Positions 26,624 to 34,383 of a stretch of DNA of 64,000 nucleotides are shown one piece after another. The translations under genes and the position numbers were made by a program. This stretch comes from Foliimonas ilicis. Lineage in GTDB: Bacteria; Pseudomonadota; Alphaproteobacteria; Rhizobiales; Rhizobiaceae. The notes under the pieces were generated by a model, which saw only the letters and a program-made list of their open reading frames with translations, was not told where the DNA came from and made no database searches. The stretch spans positions 186,001 to 250,000 of the forward strand of contig NZ_JBDUUH010000008.1 in the NCBI RefSeq assembly GCF_039939195.1. Reading direction: 5' to 3'. The stretch's first letter is position 1. Every line of letters begins with the position of its first letter.

Positions 26624-26829
26624 GTGCGTCCTTCGAGGCTCGCGTTGCTCGCACCTCAGGATGAGGGAGGTAGGTGCAACTTCAGCATGAGGGAGGTAGC
26701 AACATTCAGTTGCCAACCTTCGAAGTCACGCATTTTAGAACCAGCCTCCCTCATCTTGAGGTGCGAGCAAAGCGAGCCTCGAAAGACGCACCCCACCTCC
26801 CTCATGCTGAGCATGTCGAAGCATGCACC
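26624..26829. repeat. Family C large inverted repeat between bioR and bioY
   Basis: Left arm 26624-26670 and right arm 26745-26791 pair over 47 bases with three mismatches. A further CTCCCTCATGCTGAGCATGT block (to 26829) repeats the outer part of the copy at 15664-15903. It occupies the middle of the 389-bp gap between bioR and bioY; the last 110 bases of the gap hold the A/T-rich bioY promoter with its BioR box. Confidence 0.85.
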
Positions 26830-26916
26830 CGAATCCCCCTCTCAAACGGCATCGAAAACAAGCCCTCTTGCGCTCTTTGAATATTTGTGGATTCTTTTAG
26901 CGATAGAATCGTAAAA

Positions 26917-26926
26917 TTATCTATAA
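26917..26926 (+). promoter_or_regulatory. BioR box overlapping the bioY -10
   Basis: TTATCTATAA, an exact BioR site, overlaps a perfect TATAAT hexamer at 26922-26927, 14 bases before the bioY GTG. Bound BioR would block polymerase directly. Confidence 0.9.
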
Positions 26927-26940
26927 TTTAGGAGAGACGA

Positions 26941-27531
26941 GTGTCCAACGCTACTGCATCCATTACTGCCCGTCCGTTCAGCCCGCTTAATCTGCAAAAC
27001 CGCTCCGTCGGATGGCAGATTGCTGCTGTTGTCGGCGGCACCGCATTTCTGGCCGCATCATCCTATATCGAAGTGCCGATGGTGCCGGTGCCGGTCACGA
27101 TGCAGACCTTCGCAGTGCTTCTGATCGGCGCGCTTTATGGATGGCGGCTTGGCGGTATTACGATCGTCGCTTGGCTCACCGAAGCTGCAATGGGAATGCC
27201 GGTTCTGTCTGGCGGGGCTGCCGGGTTGCATCATTTTGCAGGCCCGACCGCCGGTTATCTTTTCTCGTTCCCGCTTATGGCCGTGCTTATGGGCTGGCTG
27301 GCCGAACGCGGATGGAGCGGCAATCGGACTGGGTTGGCTTTCCTCGGCATGCTGCTCGGAAACGCGCTCGGCCTCGCTCTTGGAGCCGCATGGCTGGCGA
27401 CGCTTATCGGCGCGGAGCAGGCGATTGCCTTTGGTGTCACGCCATTTCTTGTCGGCGCGGTTTTGAAGTCGGCTTTGGGCGCTGCCGTCCTGAAAGTGCT
27501 TGTGCGAGGCAAGGCGCGTTCCGGCGAATGA
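26941..27531 (+). CDS. bioY: Biotin transporter S component BioY
   Basis: A 196-residue integral membrane protein with about six helices. It carries the BioY features VPMVPVPVTMQTFAVLLIGALYG (about residues 46-68) and GLHHFAGPTAGYLFSFPLMA. It is the substrate-binding unit of an ECF-type biotin importer; no BioM/BioN genes lie beside it. The start is GTG with GGAGAG five bases upstream. It is controlled by the BioR box over its -10. Its stop overlaps the next gene by ATGA. Confidence 0.93.
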   Translation: MSNATASITARPFSPLNLQNRSVGWQIAAVVGGTAFLAASSYIEVPMVPVPVTMQTFAVLLIGALYGWRLGGITIVAWLTEAAMGMPVLSGGAAGLHHFAGPTAGYLFSFPLMAVLMGWLAERGWSGNRTGLAFLGMLLGNALGLALGAAWLATLIGAEQAIAFGVTPFLVGAVLKSALGAAVLKVLVRGKARSGE

Positions 27532-27956
27532 CCATCAGGCTACGTGCGCACCATCTTCTTTGCGCGCTGACCTATATCGGAAAAGGCTATAGCCCTGCAT
27601 TCGTCGTCAATTACGACGCGATCGCAGGGCGGCTTTCGCAAGGCGAACATGTTCTGATTGTCAAAGGCCCGGATGATATTTGCACGCCACTGCTGGCCGA
27701 CGCCGAAGCGCATTGCAGGCGCGACAGCGTGCATAAGCGGGATAATCTGGCGGCGCGCGATCTCGGCGAATTGCTGGGCGAGGCGATCTATATCGGCAAG
27801 GTGCTCAGACTGGATGCGGCGCTGCTTGCCAGAATGCGTCTGGCTTTCCGCGCCGGTCGCATCCGGGAAGCCTGTGCCGGATGCGAGTGGGTCGAGTTGT
27901 GCAGTACGATAGCGGCAAGTGATTATGACGGCGCCAGGGTGCGACCGTCCTGTTAA
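27528..27956 (+). CDS. DUF1284 cysteine-rich protein, translationally coupled to bioY
   Basis: A 142-residue protein with seven cysteines: C12, C52, C63, C116-x2-C119-x5-C125 and C142, plus His8-His9 at the RAHHLLC start. The pattern suggests a bound Fe-S cluster or zinc. The four-base ATGA overlap with bioY means it is translated from the BioR-controlled mRNA. DUF1284 has no assigned function that I know of. A role in biotin uptake or use is inferred from coupling only. Confidence 0.8.
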   Translation: MTIRLRAHHLLCALTYIGKGYSPAFVVNYDAIAGRLSQGEHVLIVKGPDDICTPLLADAEAHCRRDSVHKRDNLAARDLGELLGEAIYIGKVLRLDAALLARMRLAFRAGRIREACAGCEWVELCSTIAASDYDGARVRPSC

Positions 27957-28008
27957 TTGCAGTTACGCCCATAGAGACCGTTTGATAATTCGCCCTGGCG
28001 AGTCATAT

Positions 28009-28080
28009 GGCGTGGTTTTCGAGAACCGGAGCGGAGCGTACATAAAGTACGTGAGCACCGGAAGCGCAGAAAACCGCGTC
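28009..28080. repeat. Compact two-tier hairpin element between convergent genes
   Basis: Outer arms GGCGTGGTTTTC (28009-28020) and GAAAACCGCGTC (28069-28080) pair over 12 bases with G-T wobbles. Inside is a CGTAC-ataaa-GTACG hairpin (28037-28051), flanked by ACCGGAGCG and CACCGGAAGCG words. It lies between the DUF1284 gene and gcrA, which converge, in a 159-bp gap with no frame of its own. It may act as a shared 3' end structure. Confidence 0.6.
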
Positions 28081-28115
28081 AGATGGCCGGCGGGGTAGAA
28101 TTTGCAAATGGTCTC

Positions 28116-28631
28116 TCAGCGGCTGCGACGGCGCTCGGAAGCTGGCTGGAAGGCGAGCTTTGCGTGATAGGTGCAGTAAGGGCCTGCATCGGAGCATTCA
28201 TTGCCGCAGAAGCTGAAATCTTCCGAAAGCGGGTCGCCATTCGGCCATTTGCAGGTGCGTTCGCTGAGCTGGACGAGCTGCAGGCGGCGCGAGATCGGCA
28301 CCACGACATTGTCGGATGAACGCACATTCTGGCGAACGATCGGCTCGGCGTCGAACTGTGCCTGAAGGGCCGTTGCGCCGATCGAGCTTGGTGCCGCGCG
28401 CGGTGCGGTGCGGGTCGGGCTCTTCGGTGCGACAGTGCCGCCCGTGCTTGGCTTTTTCTGGCGCGCCGGTGCTGCTGTCGTGCGGCCGCGGCCGGACAGT
28501 TTCAGGCGGTGCACCTTGCCGATGACGGCATTGCGGCTGACGCCGCCGAGCTGCGCTGCAATCTGGCTTGCGCTTAGCCCTTCGGACCAAAGTTTTTTAA
28601 GAAGTTCGACGCGCTCGTCAGTCCAATTCAT
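28116..28631 (-). CDS. gcrA: GcrA cell-cycle regulator
   Basis: A 171-residue protein starting MNWTDERVELLKKLWSEG, the invariant GcrA N-terminal helix, then a helix-turn-helix SASQIAAQLGGVSRNAVIGK (residues 20-39) and KVHRLKLSGRG. A basic, Ala/Pro-rich linker leads to the conserved C-terminal block CKWPNGDP and FCG. GcrA works with sigma70 at CcrM-methylated GANTC promoters to drive cell-cycle genes. ATG 28631 is the correct start; the frame is open a further 24 codons. Confidence 0.95.
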   Translation of the reverse strand: MNWTDERVELLKKLWSEGLSASQIAAQLGGVSRNAVIGKVHRLKLSGRGRTTAAPARQKKPSTGGTVAPKSPTRTAPRAAPSSIGATALQAQFDAEPIVRQNVRSSDNVVVPISRRLQLVQLSERTCKWPNGDPLSEDFSFCGNECSDAGPYCTYHAKLAFQPASERRRSR

Positions 28632-28984
28632 GAGAGCAGGCTCCTGATGCTGGTGCAGCAATCGGAATCCTTCAACGTCCTGGCAACCGCCAGGCGACAC
28701 CACATATACAGGGTGATTAGGATCGCCGCACGAAATCTAGTTATTTCTTAGCCGCAAACTACCTTATCGGCTGACTCCATGACAAGAGTCCGGGCAGGTT
28801 CGCGAATCTGTTTTTTCGGTTTTCCCCAACTTGCCGACAGTTGGGGGCGTTAAAACGGTTAGACTTGTTGATCGGTCCCGTTAAGTGACCTTTTCGTTGA
28901 CTTGATGGCCGAAAAACGGAATATGTCGCCCAAGCCGCCGCTTGGGCGGCTTTTTTGATTTTTCCGGTACCGGAGACGCATATA
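28632..28984. other. 353-bp gcrA/argD divergent region with a candidate argD leader
   Basis: No established gene. On the plus strand there is a perfect CCCCAACT-N7-AGTTGGGG hairpin (28824-28846), an AACGG/CCGTT pair just after it, a TTGACT-N17-AATATG promoter-like pair (28897-28925) and an intrinsic terminator (28932-28956). A 24-codon frame from ATG 28775 contains four Arg codons and a 17-codon frame from ATG 28904 ends inside the terminator T run; neither has a ribosome-binding site. Since gcrA points away, the terminator must belong to a leader or small RNA on the argD strand. Confidence 0.5.
28932..28956 (+). terminator. Orphan intrinsic terminator upstream of argD, with an alternative stem
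   Basis: AAGCCGCC (28932-28939) pairs with GGCGGCTT (28945-28952) around GCTTG, followed by TTTT and more T. An equally long stem, GCCCAAGC (28928-28935) with GCTTGGGC (28940-28947), uses the same bases and excludes it. The structure ends 29 bases before the argD ATG. Confidence 0.82.
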
Positions 28985-30169
28985 ATGAGCGGTTCGGCGC
29001 TTTTCGAGACTTTTGCTCGGGCTCCCCTTTCTTTCGAATTTGGGGAGGGAAGCTGGCTTGTGACCGAAGATGGCCAGCGCTACCTCGATTTCGCAGGCGG
29101 CATCGCGGTCAATTCCTTGGGCCACAGCCATCCAAAGCTTGTTGCAGCGTTGACTGAGCAGGCCGCGAAGCTCTGGCATGTCTCCAATCTTTACCAGATT
29201 CCAGACCAGACACGGCTCGCCGAAAGGCTGGCTGACGCGACATTTGCCGACAAGGTGTTCTTCACCAACTCCGGTGCGGAAGCCATCGAATGCGCGATAA
29301 AGACCGCGCGCCGCTATCAATATGTAAGCGGCCACCCGGAGCGTTTCCGCACGATCACTTTCGAGGGCGCATTCCATGGCCGCACGCTGGCGACCATCGC
29401 CGCAGGCGGTCAGGCCAAATATCTGGAAGGCTTCGGCCCGAAGGCTGAAGGCTTCGATCAGGTTCCGTTCGACGATATCGACGCGGCCGAAAAGGCGATC
29501 ACGCCTGAAACGGCGGCGATCATGCTTGAACCCATTCAGGGTGAGGGTGGTATTCGCCAGTTCCCGGCGCAGTCGCTGAAGCGCATTCGCGAGCTTTGCG
29601 ACAAGCACGGCCTGCTGCTGATTTTCGACGAAGTTCAATGCGGCGTTGGACGTACCGGCAAGCTGTTCGCCTATGAATGGTCGGGTGTGACGCCGGACAT
29701 CATGGCAATCGCCAAGGGCATCGGCGGCGGCTTCCCGGTCGGCGCATGCCTTGCGACGGACGAGGCCGCTAAAGGCATGACGGCGGGTATTCACGGCACG
29801 ACCTTCGGCGGAAATCCGCTGGCCATGGCCGTCGGTAACGCCGTTCTCGACGTCGTTCTCGAAGACGGTTTCCTTGAGGAAGTGAACCGGAAGGCACTGC
29901 TTCTAAAGCAGGGTCTGGCAGGCATTGCCGATGAATATCCCGCGATTTTCGAGGGAATTCGCGGTTTTGGCCTTCTTCTTGGCCTGAAATGCAAGGTGCC
30001 GAACACGGCTCTTTTCGCCGCTCTGCGCGACGAAAAGCTTCTGGCCGTACCGGCGGGTGATAATGTCATCCGCTTGCTTCCGCCGCTTACCTCGACGGAT
30101 GAGGACATCCGCGAAGCGCTGGACCGCATCGGCGCCGCTGCCGCAAAACTTTCCACCAAGGCGGCGTAG
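28985..30169 (+). CDS. argD: Acetylornithine aminotransferase
   Basis: A 394-residue class III aminotransferase for arginine (and possibly lysine) synthesis. It shows NSGAEAIECAIKTARRY (cofactor phosphate region), FDEVQCGVGRTG and the PLP lysine Lys244 in IAKGIGGGFPVGA. The ATG at 28985 is used; the frame extends ten codons 5' through the T run of the upstream terminator. argF follows after 42 bases, giving an argDF operon. Confidence 0.95.
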   Translation: MSGSALFETFARAPLSFEFGEGSWLVTEDGQRYLDFAGGIAVNSLGHSHPKLVAALTEQAAKLWHVSNLYQIPDQTRLAERLADATFADKVFFTNSGAEAIECAIKTARRYQYVSGHPERFRTITFEGAFHGRTLATIAAGGQAKYLEGFGPKAEGFDQVPFDDIDAAEKAITPETAAIMLEPIQGEGGIRQFPAQSLKRIRELCDKHGLLLIFDEVQCGVGRTGKLFAYEWSGVTPDIMAIAKGIGGGFPVGACLATDEAAKGMTAGIHGTTFGGNPLAMAVGNAVLDVVLEDGFLEEVNRKALLLKQGLAGIADEYPAIFEGIRGFGLLLGLKCKVPNTALFAALRDEKLLAVPAGDNVIRLLPPLTSTDEDIREALDRIGAAAAKLSTKAA

Positions 30170-30211
30170 CCTGCGCAGATTGCCCTGTTACCGGGCTGAA
30201 AAAGGGACTTT

Positions 30212-31129
30212 ATGACGAACGCCATTCGCCATTTCACCGATCTTTCCACCGTTTCCGCCGACGATCTGCGCGGAATGCTGCGAGACGCTTCGGCCCGCAA
30301 AGCCCGTCTCAAGGCCGGCGAGAAAAGCCGTCCGCTGGACGGCAAGGTTCTGGCGATGATTTTCGACAAGCCGTCGACCCGCACCCGCGTTTCCTTCGAC
30401 GTCGGCATGCGCCAGCTCGGCGGCGAAACGATTATGCTGACCGGCACGGAAATGCAGCTTGGCCGCAGCGAGACGATTGCCGACACCGCCAAGGTTTTGT
30501 CGCGCTATGTCGATGCGATCATGATCCGCACGACCTCGCATGAGCGTCTGGTGGAACTGACCGAAAACGCCACCATTCCGGTGATCAACGGCCTGACCGA
30601 CGATACGCATCCGTGCCAGATCATGGCCGACATCATGACGTTCGAAGAGCATCGCGGCAGCGTTTCGGGCCGCACCTTCGCCTGGGTCGGTGATGGCAAC
30701 AACGTGCTGCATTCGCTTCTCGAAGCTTCCGCCCGGTTCAGCTTCAACCTGAACATCGCCGTGCCGGATGGCAGCGAGCCGGAGCAAAAGCATGTCGATT
30801 GGGCCAAGGCCAATGGCGGCGTGGTGAATTTCTTCGGCTCGGCCGAACAGGCGGTCAGCGATGTCGATTGCATTGTCACCGACACCTGGGTCTCGATGGG
30901 TCAGGAGCACCGCGCGCGCGGCCACAATGTTTTCCTGCCCTATCAGGTCAATGCAGATTTGATGAAACACGCGAAATCCGATGCGCTTTTCATGCACTGC
31001 CTGCCCGCGCATCGCGGCGAGGAAGTCACCGACGAAGTGATCGACGGGCCGAATTCGGTCGTCTTCGACGAGGCGGAAAATCGTCTCCATGCGCAGAAGG
31101 CCGTGCTGGCGTGGAGCCTCGGTGCTTGA
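30212..31129 (+). CDS. argF: Ornithine carbamoyltransferase
   Basis: A 305-residue OTCase converting ornithine and carbamoyl phosphate to citrulline. Carbamoyl-phosphate motifs STRTR (about residue 53) and HPCQ are present, with the ornithine loop and the FMHCLPAHRGEEV motif near residue 264. AAAGGGA lies before the ATG. It is co-transcribed with argD; a 150-bp gap follows before hslO. Confidence 0.96.
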   Translation: MTNAIRHFTDLSTVSADDLRGMLRDASARKARLKAGEKSRPLDGKVLAMIFDKPSTRTRVSFDVGMRQLGGETIMLTGTEMQLGRSETIADTAKVLSRYVDAIMIRTTSHERLVELTENATIPVINGLTDDTHPCQIMADIMTFEEHRGSVSGRTFAWVGDGNNVLHSLLEASARFSFNLNIAVPDGSEPEQKHVDWAKANGGVVNFFGSAEQAVSDVDCIVTDTWVSMGQEHRARGHNVFLPYQVNADLMKHAKSDALFMHCLPAHRGEEVTDEVIDGPNSVVFDEAENRLHAQKAVLAWSLGA

Positions 31130-31279
31130 TCTAGCCGGGCACAATGCCTATCTGCCGGAAATCGAAATTCACATTCGTTTGAACGATTAACCGCGCGCGT
31201 TTTTGTTGACGCGTTGCGGGTGAGCGACGCATGCTTGCATAAAATGCCGTTCTAACGAGCTTTTGACAGGAACGATTCT

Positions 31280-32272
31280 GTGGCTGAAACCGAAAGAAAA
31301 CTCGGCGAATTTGGCTTTGCCGGCGACGATCATGTGGTGCCCTTCGAGGTAGCCTCGCTCGATGTGCGTGGCCGCACGGTGCAGCTTGGACCGATGATCG
31401 ACCAGATTCTGGCCCGCCATGACTACCCGGAACCCGTCGCGCAGCTTCTCGCAGAAGCCGCTACCATCACCGTGCTTCTCGGAACGTCGCTCAAATTCGA
31501 CGGAAAATTCATTCTGCAGACGCGTTCGGACGGTCCGGTCGATCTGCTGGTTGCGGATTTTTCGACGCCGGGTTCGTTGCGCGCCTATGCCCGCTTCAAT
31601 GCGGACAGGGTCGATGCGGCCGTGCAGGCCAAGGCTGCGACGCCCGCGCAATTGCTTGGCTCCGGCGTGCTGGCGCTGACCATCGATCAGGGGCCGAACA
31701 CGCAGCCATATCAGGGCATCGTGCAGCTTGACGGCACGTCGCTTGAAGATGCCGCGCGCACTTATTTCAGGCAGTCGGAGCAGATCCCGACGGATGTGCG
31801 TCTGTCGGTCGCGAAGCTCGTCCAGCCTTCCGAGAAGGGCAATGTCGAGCAATGGCGCGCTGGCGGCATTCTCGCGCAGTTCCTGCCGCAAGCGCCGGAG
31901 CGTCTTCGCGTAGCGGATTTGCCGGGCGGCGATGGCGCGCCTGATGAGGAATACGTTGAAGTCGAGGACAATTCCTGGCGCGAATTGCTGGCGCTTACCT
32001 CGACCATCGAGCCCAGCGAACTTATCGACCCGACTGTCGGTGCCGAAAGGCTGCTCTACCGTCTGTTCAACGAGCATGGCGTGCGGGTGTTCGAAGGCGT
32101 CGAAGTGGCGGACGAATGCTCCTGCTCACGCGATCGCATCCGCGGCATTCTCGACGGCTTCTCCGCCGAAGAGATCCAGGACAGCGTGGAAGACGGCAAG
32201 ATTCGCGTAAACTGCGAATTCTGCTCGAAGGAGTATGCGTTTGAGCCTTCGGAGTTTGCCGCGAAGGCGTAA
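31280..32272 (+). CDS. hslO: Redox-regulated chaperone Hsp33
   Basis: A 330-residue Hsp33 that holds unfolding proteins under oxidative stress. The C-terminal zinc switch is complete: CSC near residue 275 and CEFC near 313. The start is GTG with CAGGAA upstream. In alphaproteobacteria this gene commonly follows argF, as here, though the 150-bp gap with a TTGACG and a CATAAAAT sequence suggests a separate promoter. Confidence 0.94.
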   Translation: MAETERKLGEFGFAGDDHVVPFEVASLDVRGRTVQLGPMIDQILARHDYPEPVAQLLAEAATITVLLGTSLKFDGKFILQTRSDGPVDLLVADFSTPGSLRAYARFNADRVDAAVQAKAATPAQLLGSGVLALTIDQGPNTQPYQGIVQLDGTSLEDAARTYFRQSEQIPTDVRLSVAKLVQPSEKGNVEQWRAGGILAQFLPQAPERLRVADLPGGDGAPDEEYVEVEDNSWRELLALTSTIEPSELIDPTVGAERLLYRLFNEHGVRVFEGVEVADECSCSRDRIRGILDGFSAEEIQDSVEDGKIRVNCEFCSKEYAFEPSEFAAKA

Positions 32273-32300
32273 GAGCCTTTCATTTTAGGTTGGGGGGAAA

Positions 32301-32459
32301 GCGCCCCCCTCTGTCCTGCCGGACATCTCCCCCACGGGTGGGGAGATTAGCCGTCCGCTGTCGATGGCGGCTAACTGGCGACGAAGTTTTGCGAAATCAT
32401 AGATGAAATCTAATCTCCCCACCTGTGGGGGAGATGTCCGGCAGGACAGAGGGGGGCGC
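32301..32459. repeat. Family A inverted repeat between convergent hslO and the flavoprotein gene
   Basis: Arms 32301-32349 and 32411-32459, about 49 bases each and almost perfect reverse complements, around a 61-base loop. Core words are CTGTCCTGCCGGACATCTCC and CCCACGGGTGGGG. The single core difference between the arms (CACGGG against CACAGG) becomes a G-U pair in RNA. Confidence 0.92.
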
Positions 32460-32488
32460 CTCGCGATTCCGTTAAAACAGGAAGCACC

Positions 32489-33691
32489 CTAACGCTCCGC
32501 AATGGCCGTCCCCGCCGCCCAGCCGGACGACCACGCCCACTGAAAATTATATCCGCCGAGCCAACCGGTCACATCCACCACTTCGCCGATGAAGTAGAGC
32601 CCATCGACGGTTTTCGCTTCCATCGTGCGCGAGTTCAGACCTGCCGTATCGACACCGCCGAGCGTCACTTCGGCGGTGCGGTATCCTTCCGATCCGATGG
32701 GGAACACCTCCCATCCCTGAACAATCGAGGCAATCGCCGCGAGCTTCTTGTCGCTGCACTCGCCCATCGTACCCGCCCAGCCATGCGCTTCGGCCAGATA
32801 TGTCGCCAGCCGCTTGGGCAGGATTTCGCCGAGCGCGTTTGAGATACTTCGGCGGCCGTTTTCGCGTTTCGATGCGCATAGGGCTCCGAAAATGTCATCC
32901 TTGGGCAGAAACGCGATCTTTATCGGCTCTTTCTCGCGCCAATAGGACGAGATTTGCAAAATCGCCGGGCCGGAAAGGCCGCGATGCGTGAATAGCAGGG
33001 CCTCGTCGAAAGAGGTCTTGCCGTGCGAGACGCGGACATCTGCTGCGACGCCTGCGATTTCACGAAAGCTTGCCAGAACATCCTCACCGAATGTCAGCGG
33101 AACCAGTGCTGCGCGTGTTTCGGTCACAGCCAAATCGAACTGGCCCGCAATCTGGTAGCCAAGCCCCGTCGCGCCCATTTTCGGAATGGATTTGCCGCCG
33201 CAGGCGACAACGAAATACCTGCAGCGGATTTTTGCGGCGCCATCGCCGCCAAGCGTCACCGCAAATCCGTCTTCGGCCCGCTCAAGCCCTTCCAGCGTGG
33301 TCGCGAGCCGCAATTCGCAACCCGCGCTACGCATTTCGTCTAGCAGCATGGCGATAATGTCCTTGGCGGAATTATCGCAGAAAAGCTGCCCCAGTGTCTT
33401 TTCGTGGTAGGCGATGCGGTGTTTTTCGACCAGGGCGATGAAGTCGCGCTGCGTGTAGCGGCCAAGCGCGGATTTCGCAAAATGCGGATTACCTGAGAGA
33501 AAATTGCGCGCGCTGGTCCCGATATTCGTGAAATTGCAGCGCCCGCCGCCCGAAATCCGGATTTTCTCGCCGGGCGATTTCGCATGATCGACGATAAGCA
33601 CACGCCCGCCGCGCGACGCAGCGTGGATCGCGCACATCATTCCCGCAGCACCTGCCCCCAGAACGACAGTGTCGAAAGTCTCAATCCGCAT
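32489..33691 (-). CDS. BaiN/YhiN (HI0933)-type NAD(P)/FAD-dependent oxidoreductase
   Basis: A 400-residue flavoprotein. It starts with the dinucleotide-binding VVLGAGAAGMMCAIHAASRG, followed by the family block KIRISGGGRCNFTN (about residues 44-57), VACGGKSIPKMGATGLGY near the middle and the C-terminal FIGEVVDVTGWLGGYNFQWA FAD-binding signature. Substrates of this family are poorly known; some members reduce bile-acid or flavin-like compounds. Convergent with hslO; a family B palindrome lies upstream. Confidence 0.88.
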   Translation of the reverse strand: MRIETFDTVVLGAGAAGMMCAIHAASRGGRVLIVDHAKSPGEKIRISGGGRCNFTNIGTSARNFLSGNPHFAKSALGRYTQRDFIALVEKHRIAYHEKTLGQLFCDNSAKDIIAMLLDEMRSAGCELRLATTLEGLERAEDGFAVTLGGDGAAKIRCRYFVVACGGKSIPKMGATGLGYQIAGQFDLAVTETRAALVPLTFGEDVLASFREIAGVAADVRVSHGKTSFDEALLFTHRGLSGPAILQISSYWREKEPIKIAFLPKDDIFGALCASKRENGRRSISNALGEILPKRLATYLAEAHGWAGTMGECSDKKLAAIASIVQGWEVFPIGSEGYRTAEVTLGGVDTAGLNSRTMEAKTVDGLYFIGEVVDVTGWLGGYNFQWAWSSGWAAGTAIAER

Positions 33692-33721
33692 TGAATGTTG
33701 GTCCTAAATTCGGGAAGGCTC

Positions 33722-33895
33722 GCCCCTCATCCGCCTGCCGGCACCTTCTCCCCGCAAGCAGGGAGAAGGACGATGTCCTCAATGTTTCGCTTAGCATGTT
33801 GGAGTGAACCGGACGAACAAGATTTGCGCGGCGAACCCGCTTATCCCTTCTCCCCGTTTTTACGGGGAGAAGGTGCCGGCAGGCGGATGAGGGGC
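33722..33895. repeat. Family B inverted repeat with perfect 32-bp arms
   Basis: Arm 33722-33753 and arm 33864-33895 are exact reverse complements over 32 bases, built from GCCCCTCATCCGCC, TGCCGGCACC and TTCTCCCC. Each arm is followed inward by a small CTCCC/GGGAG hairpin. The loop is 110 bases and holds no frame. It is between two minus-strand genes. Confidence 0.92.
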
Positions 33896-33902
33896 CACTG
33901 TC

Positions 33903-34295
33903 CTAATTCACCACGCGTCGCGCGCCGGGCAGATCCAGCGAAAACGCCGGTATCTCGATGTCGAAAACCTCGTCGCGCTCGTTCCGCATCGTGTAGAGCC
34001 CGGCCATGATGCCGGATGGCGTCGTGAGCGGGCAGCCGGATGTGTATTGATAGCTGTCGCCGGGGTCGAGTTCGGGCTGTTCGCCAACCACGCCCGCGCC
34101 CCGCACCTCTTCGACCGTACCGTTGCCATCCGTGATGCGCCAGTAGCGCGACATGAGCTGCACGGAATCGTTGGACTGATTGTCGATGGTGATCCGGTAG
34201 CCCCAGACGAAGCGGTTTTCAGCGGGAGACGACTGCTCTTCGAGATAGAAGGGCTGTACGACGACTGCGATGTTGCGCGTTACTGCGCGGTACAT
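33903..34295 (-). CDS. apaG: ApaG domain protein
   Basis: A 130-residue beta-sandwich protein with the ApaG core: FVWGYRITIDNQS, VQLMSRYWRITDGNG and PLTTPSGIMAGLYTM. The start at 34295 (MYRAVTRNI) is preferred because GGGAG lies seven bases ahead of it; the ATG two codons earlier (34301) is almost on top of that sequence. ApaG is linked to Co/Mg homeostasis and Ap4A metabolism in enterics; its role in Alphaproteobacteria is uncertain. It lies downstream of metZ on the same strand after 88 bases. Confidence 0.93.
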   Translation of the reverse strand: MYRAVTRNIAVVVQPFYLEEQSSPAENRFVWGYRITIDNQSNDSVQLMSRYWRITDGNGTVEEVRGAGVVGEQPELDPGDSYQYTSGCPLTTPSGIMAGLYTMRNERDEVFDIEIPAFSLDLPGARRVVN

Positions 34296-34383
34296 GGGCA
34301 TGCTCCCGAAGGCTTTTGATAGACCGGGTTGTCCGATCTATCGTAATTCAGCCATCGTAAATCGGAATGTGACTTTCGCGTGA

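Noticed and set aside
28775..28957. Annotating two Arg-containing leader peptides before argD as genes
   Set aside because: Neither has a Shine-Dalgarno sequence and the Arg count is not far above chance; kept only as a finding.
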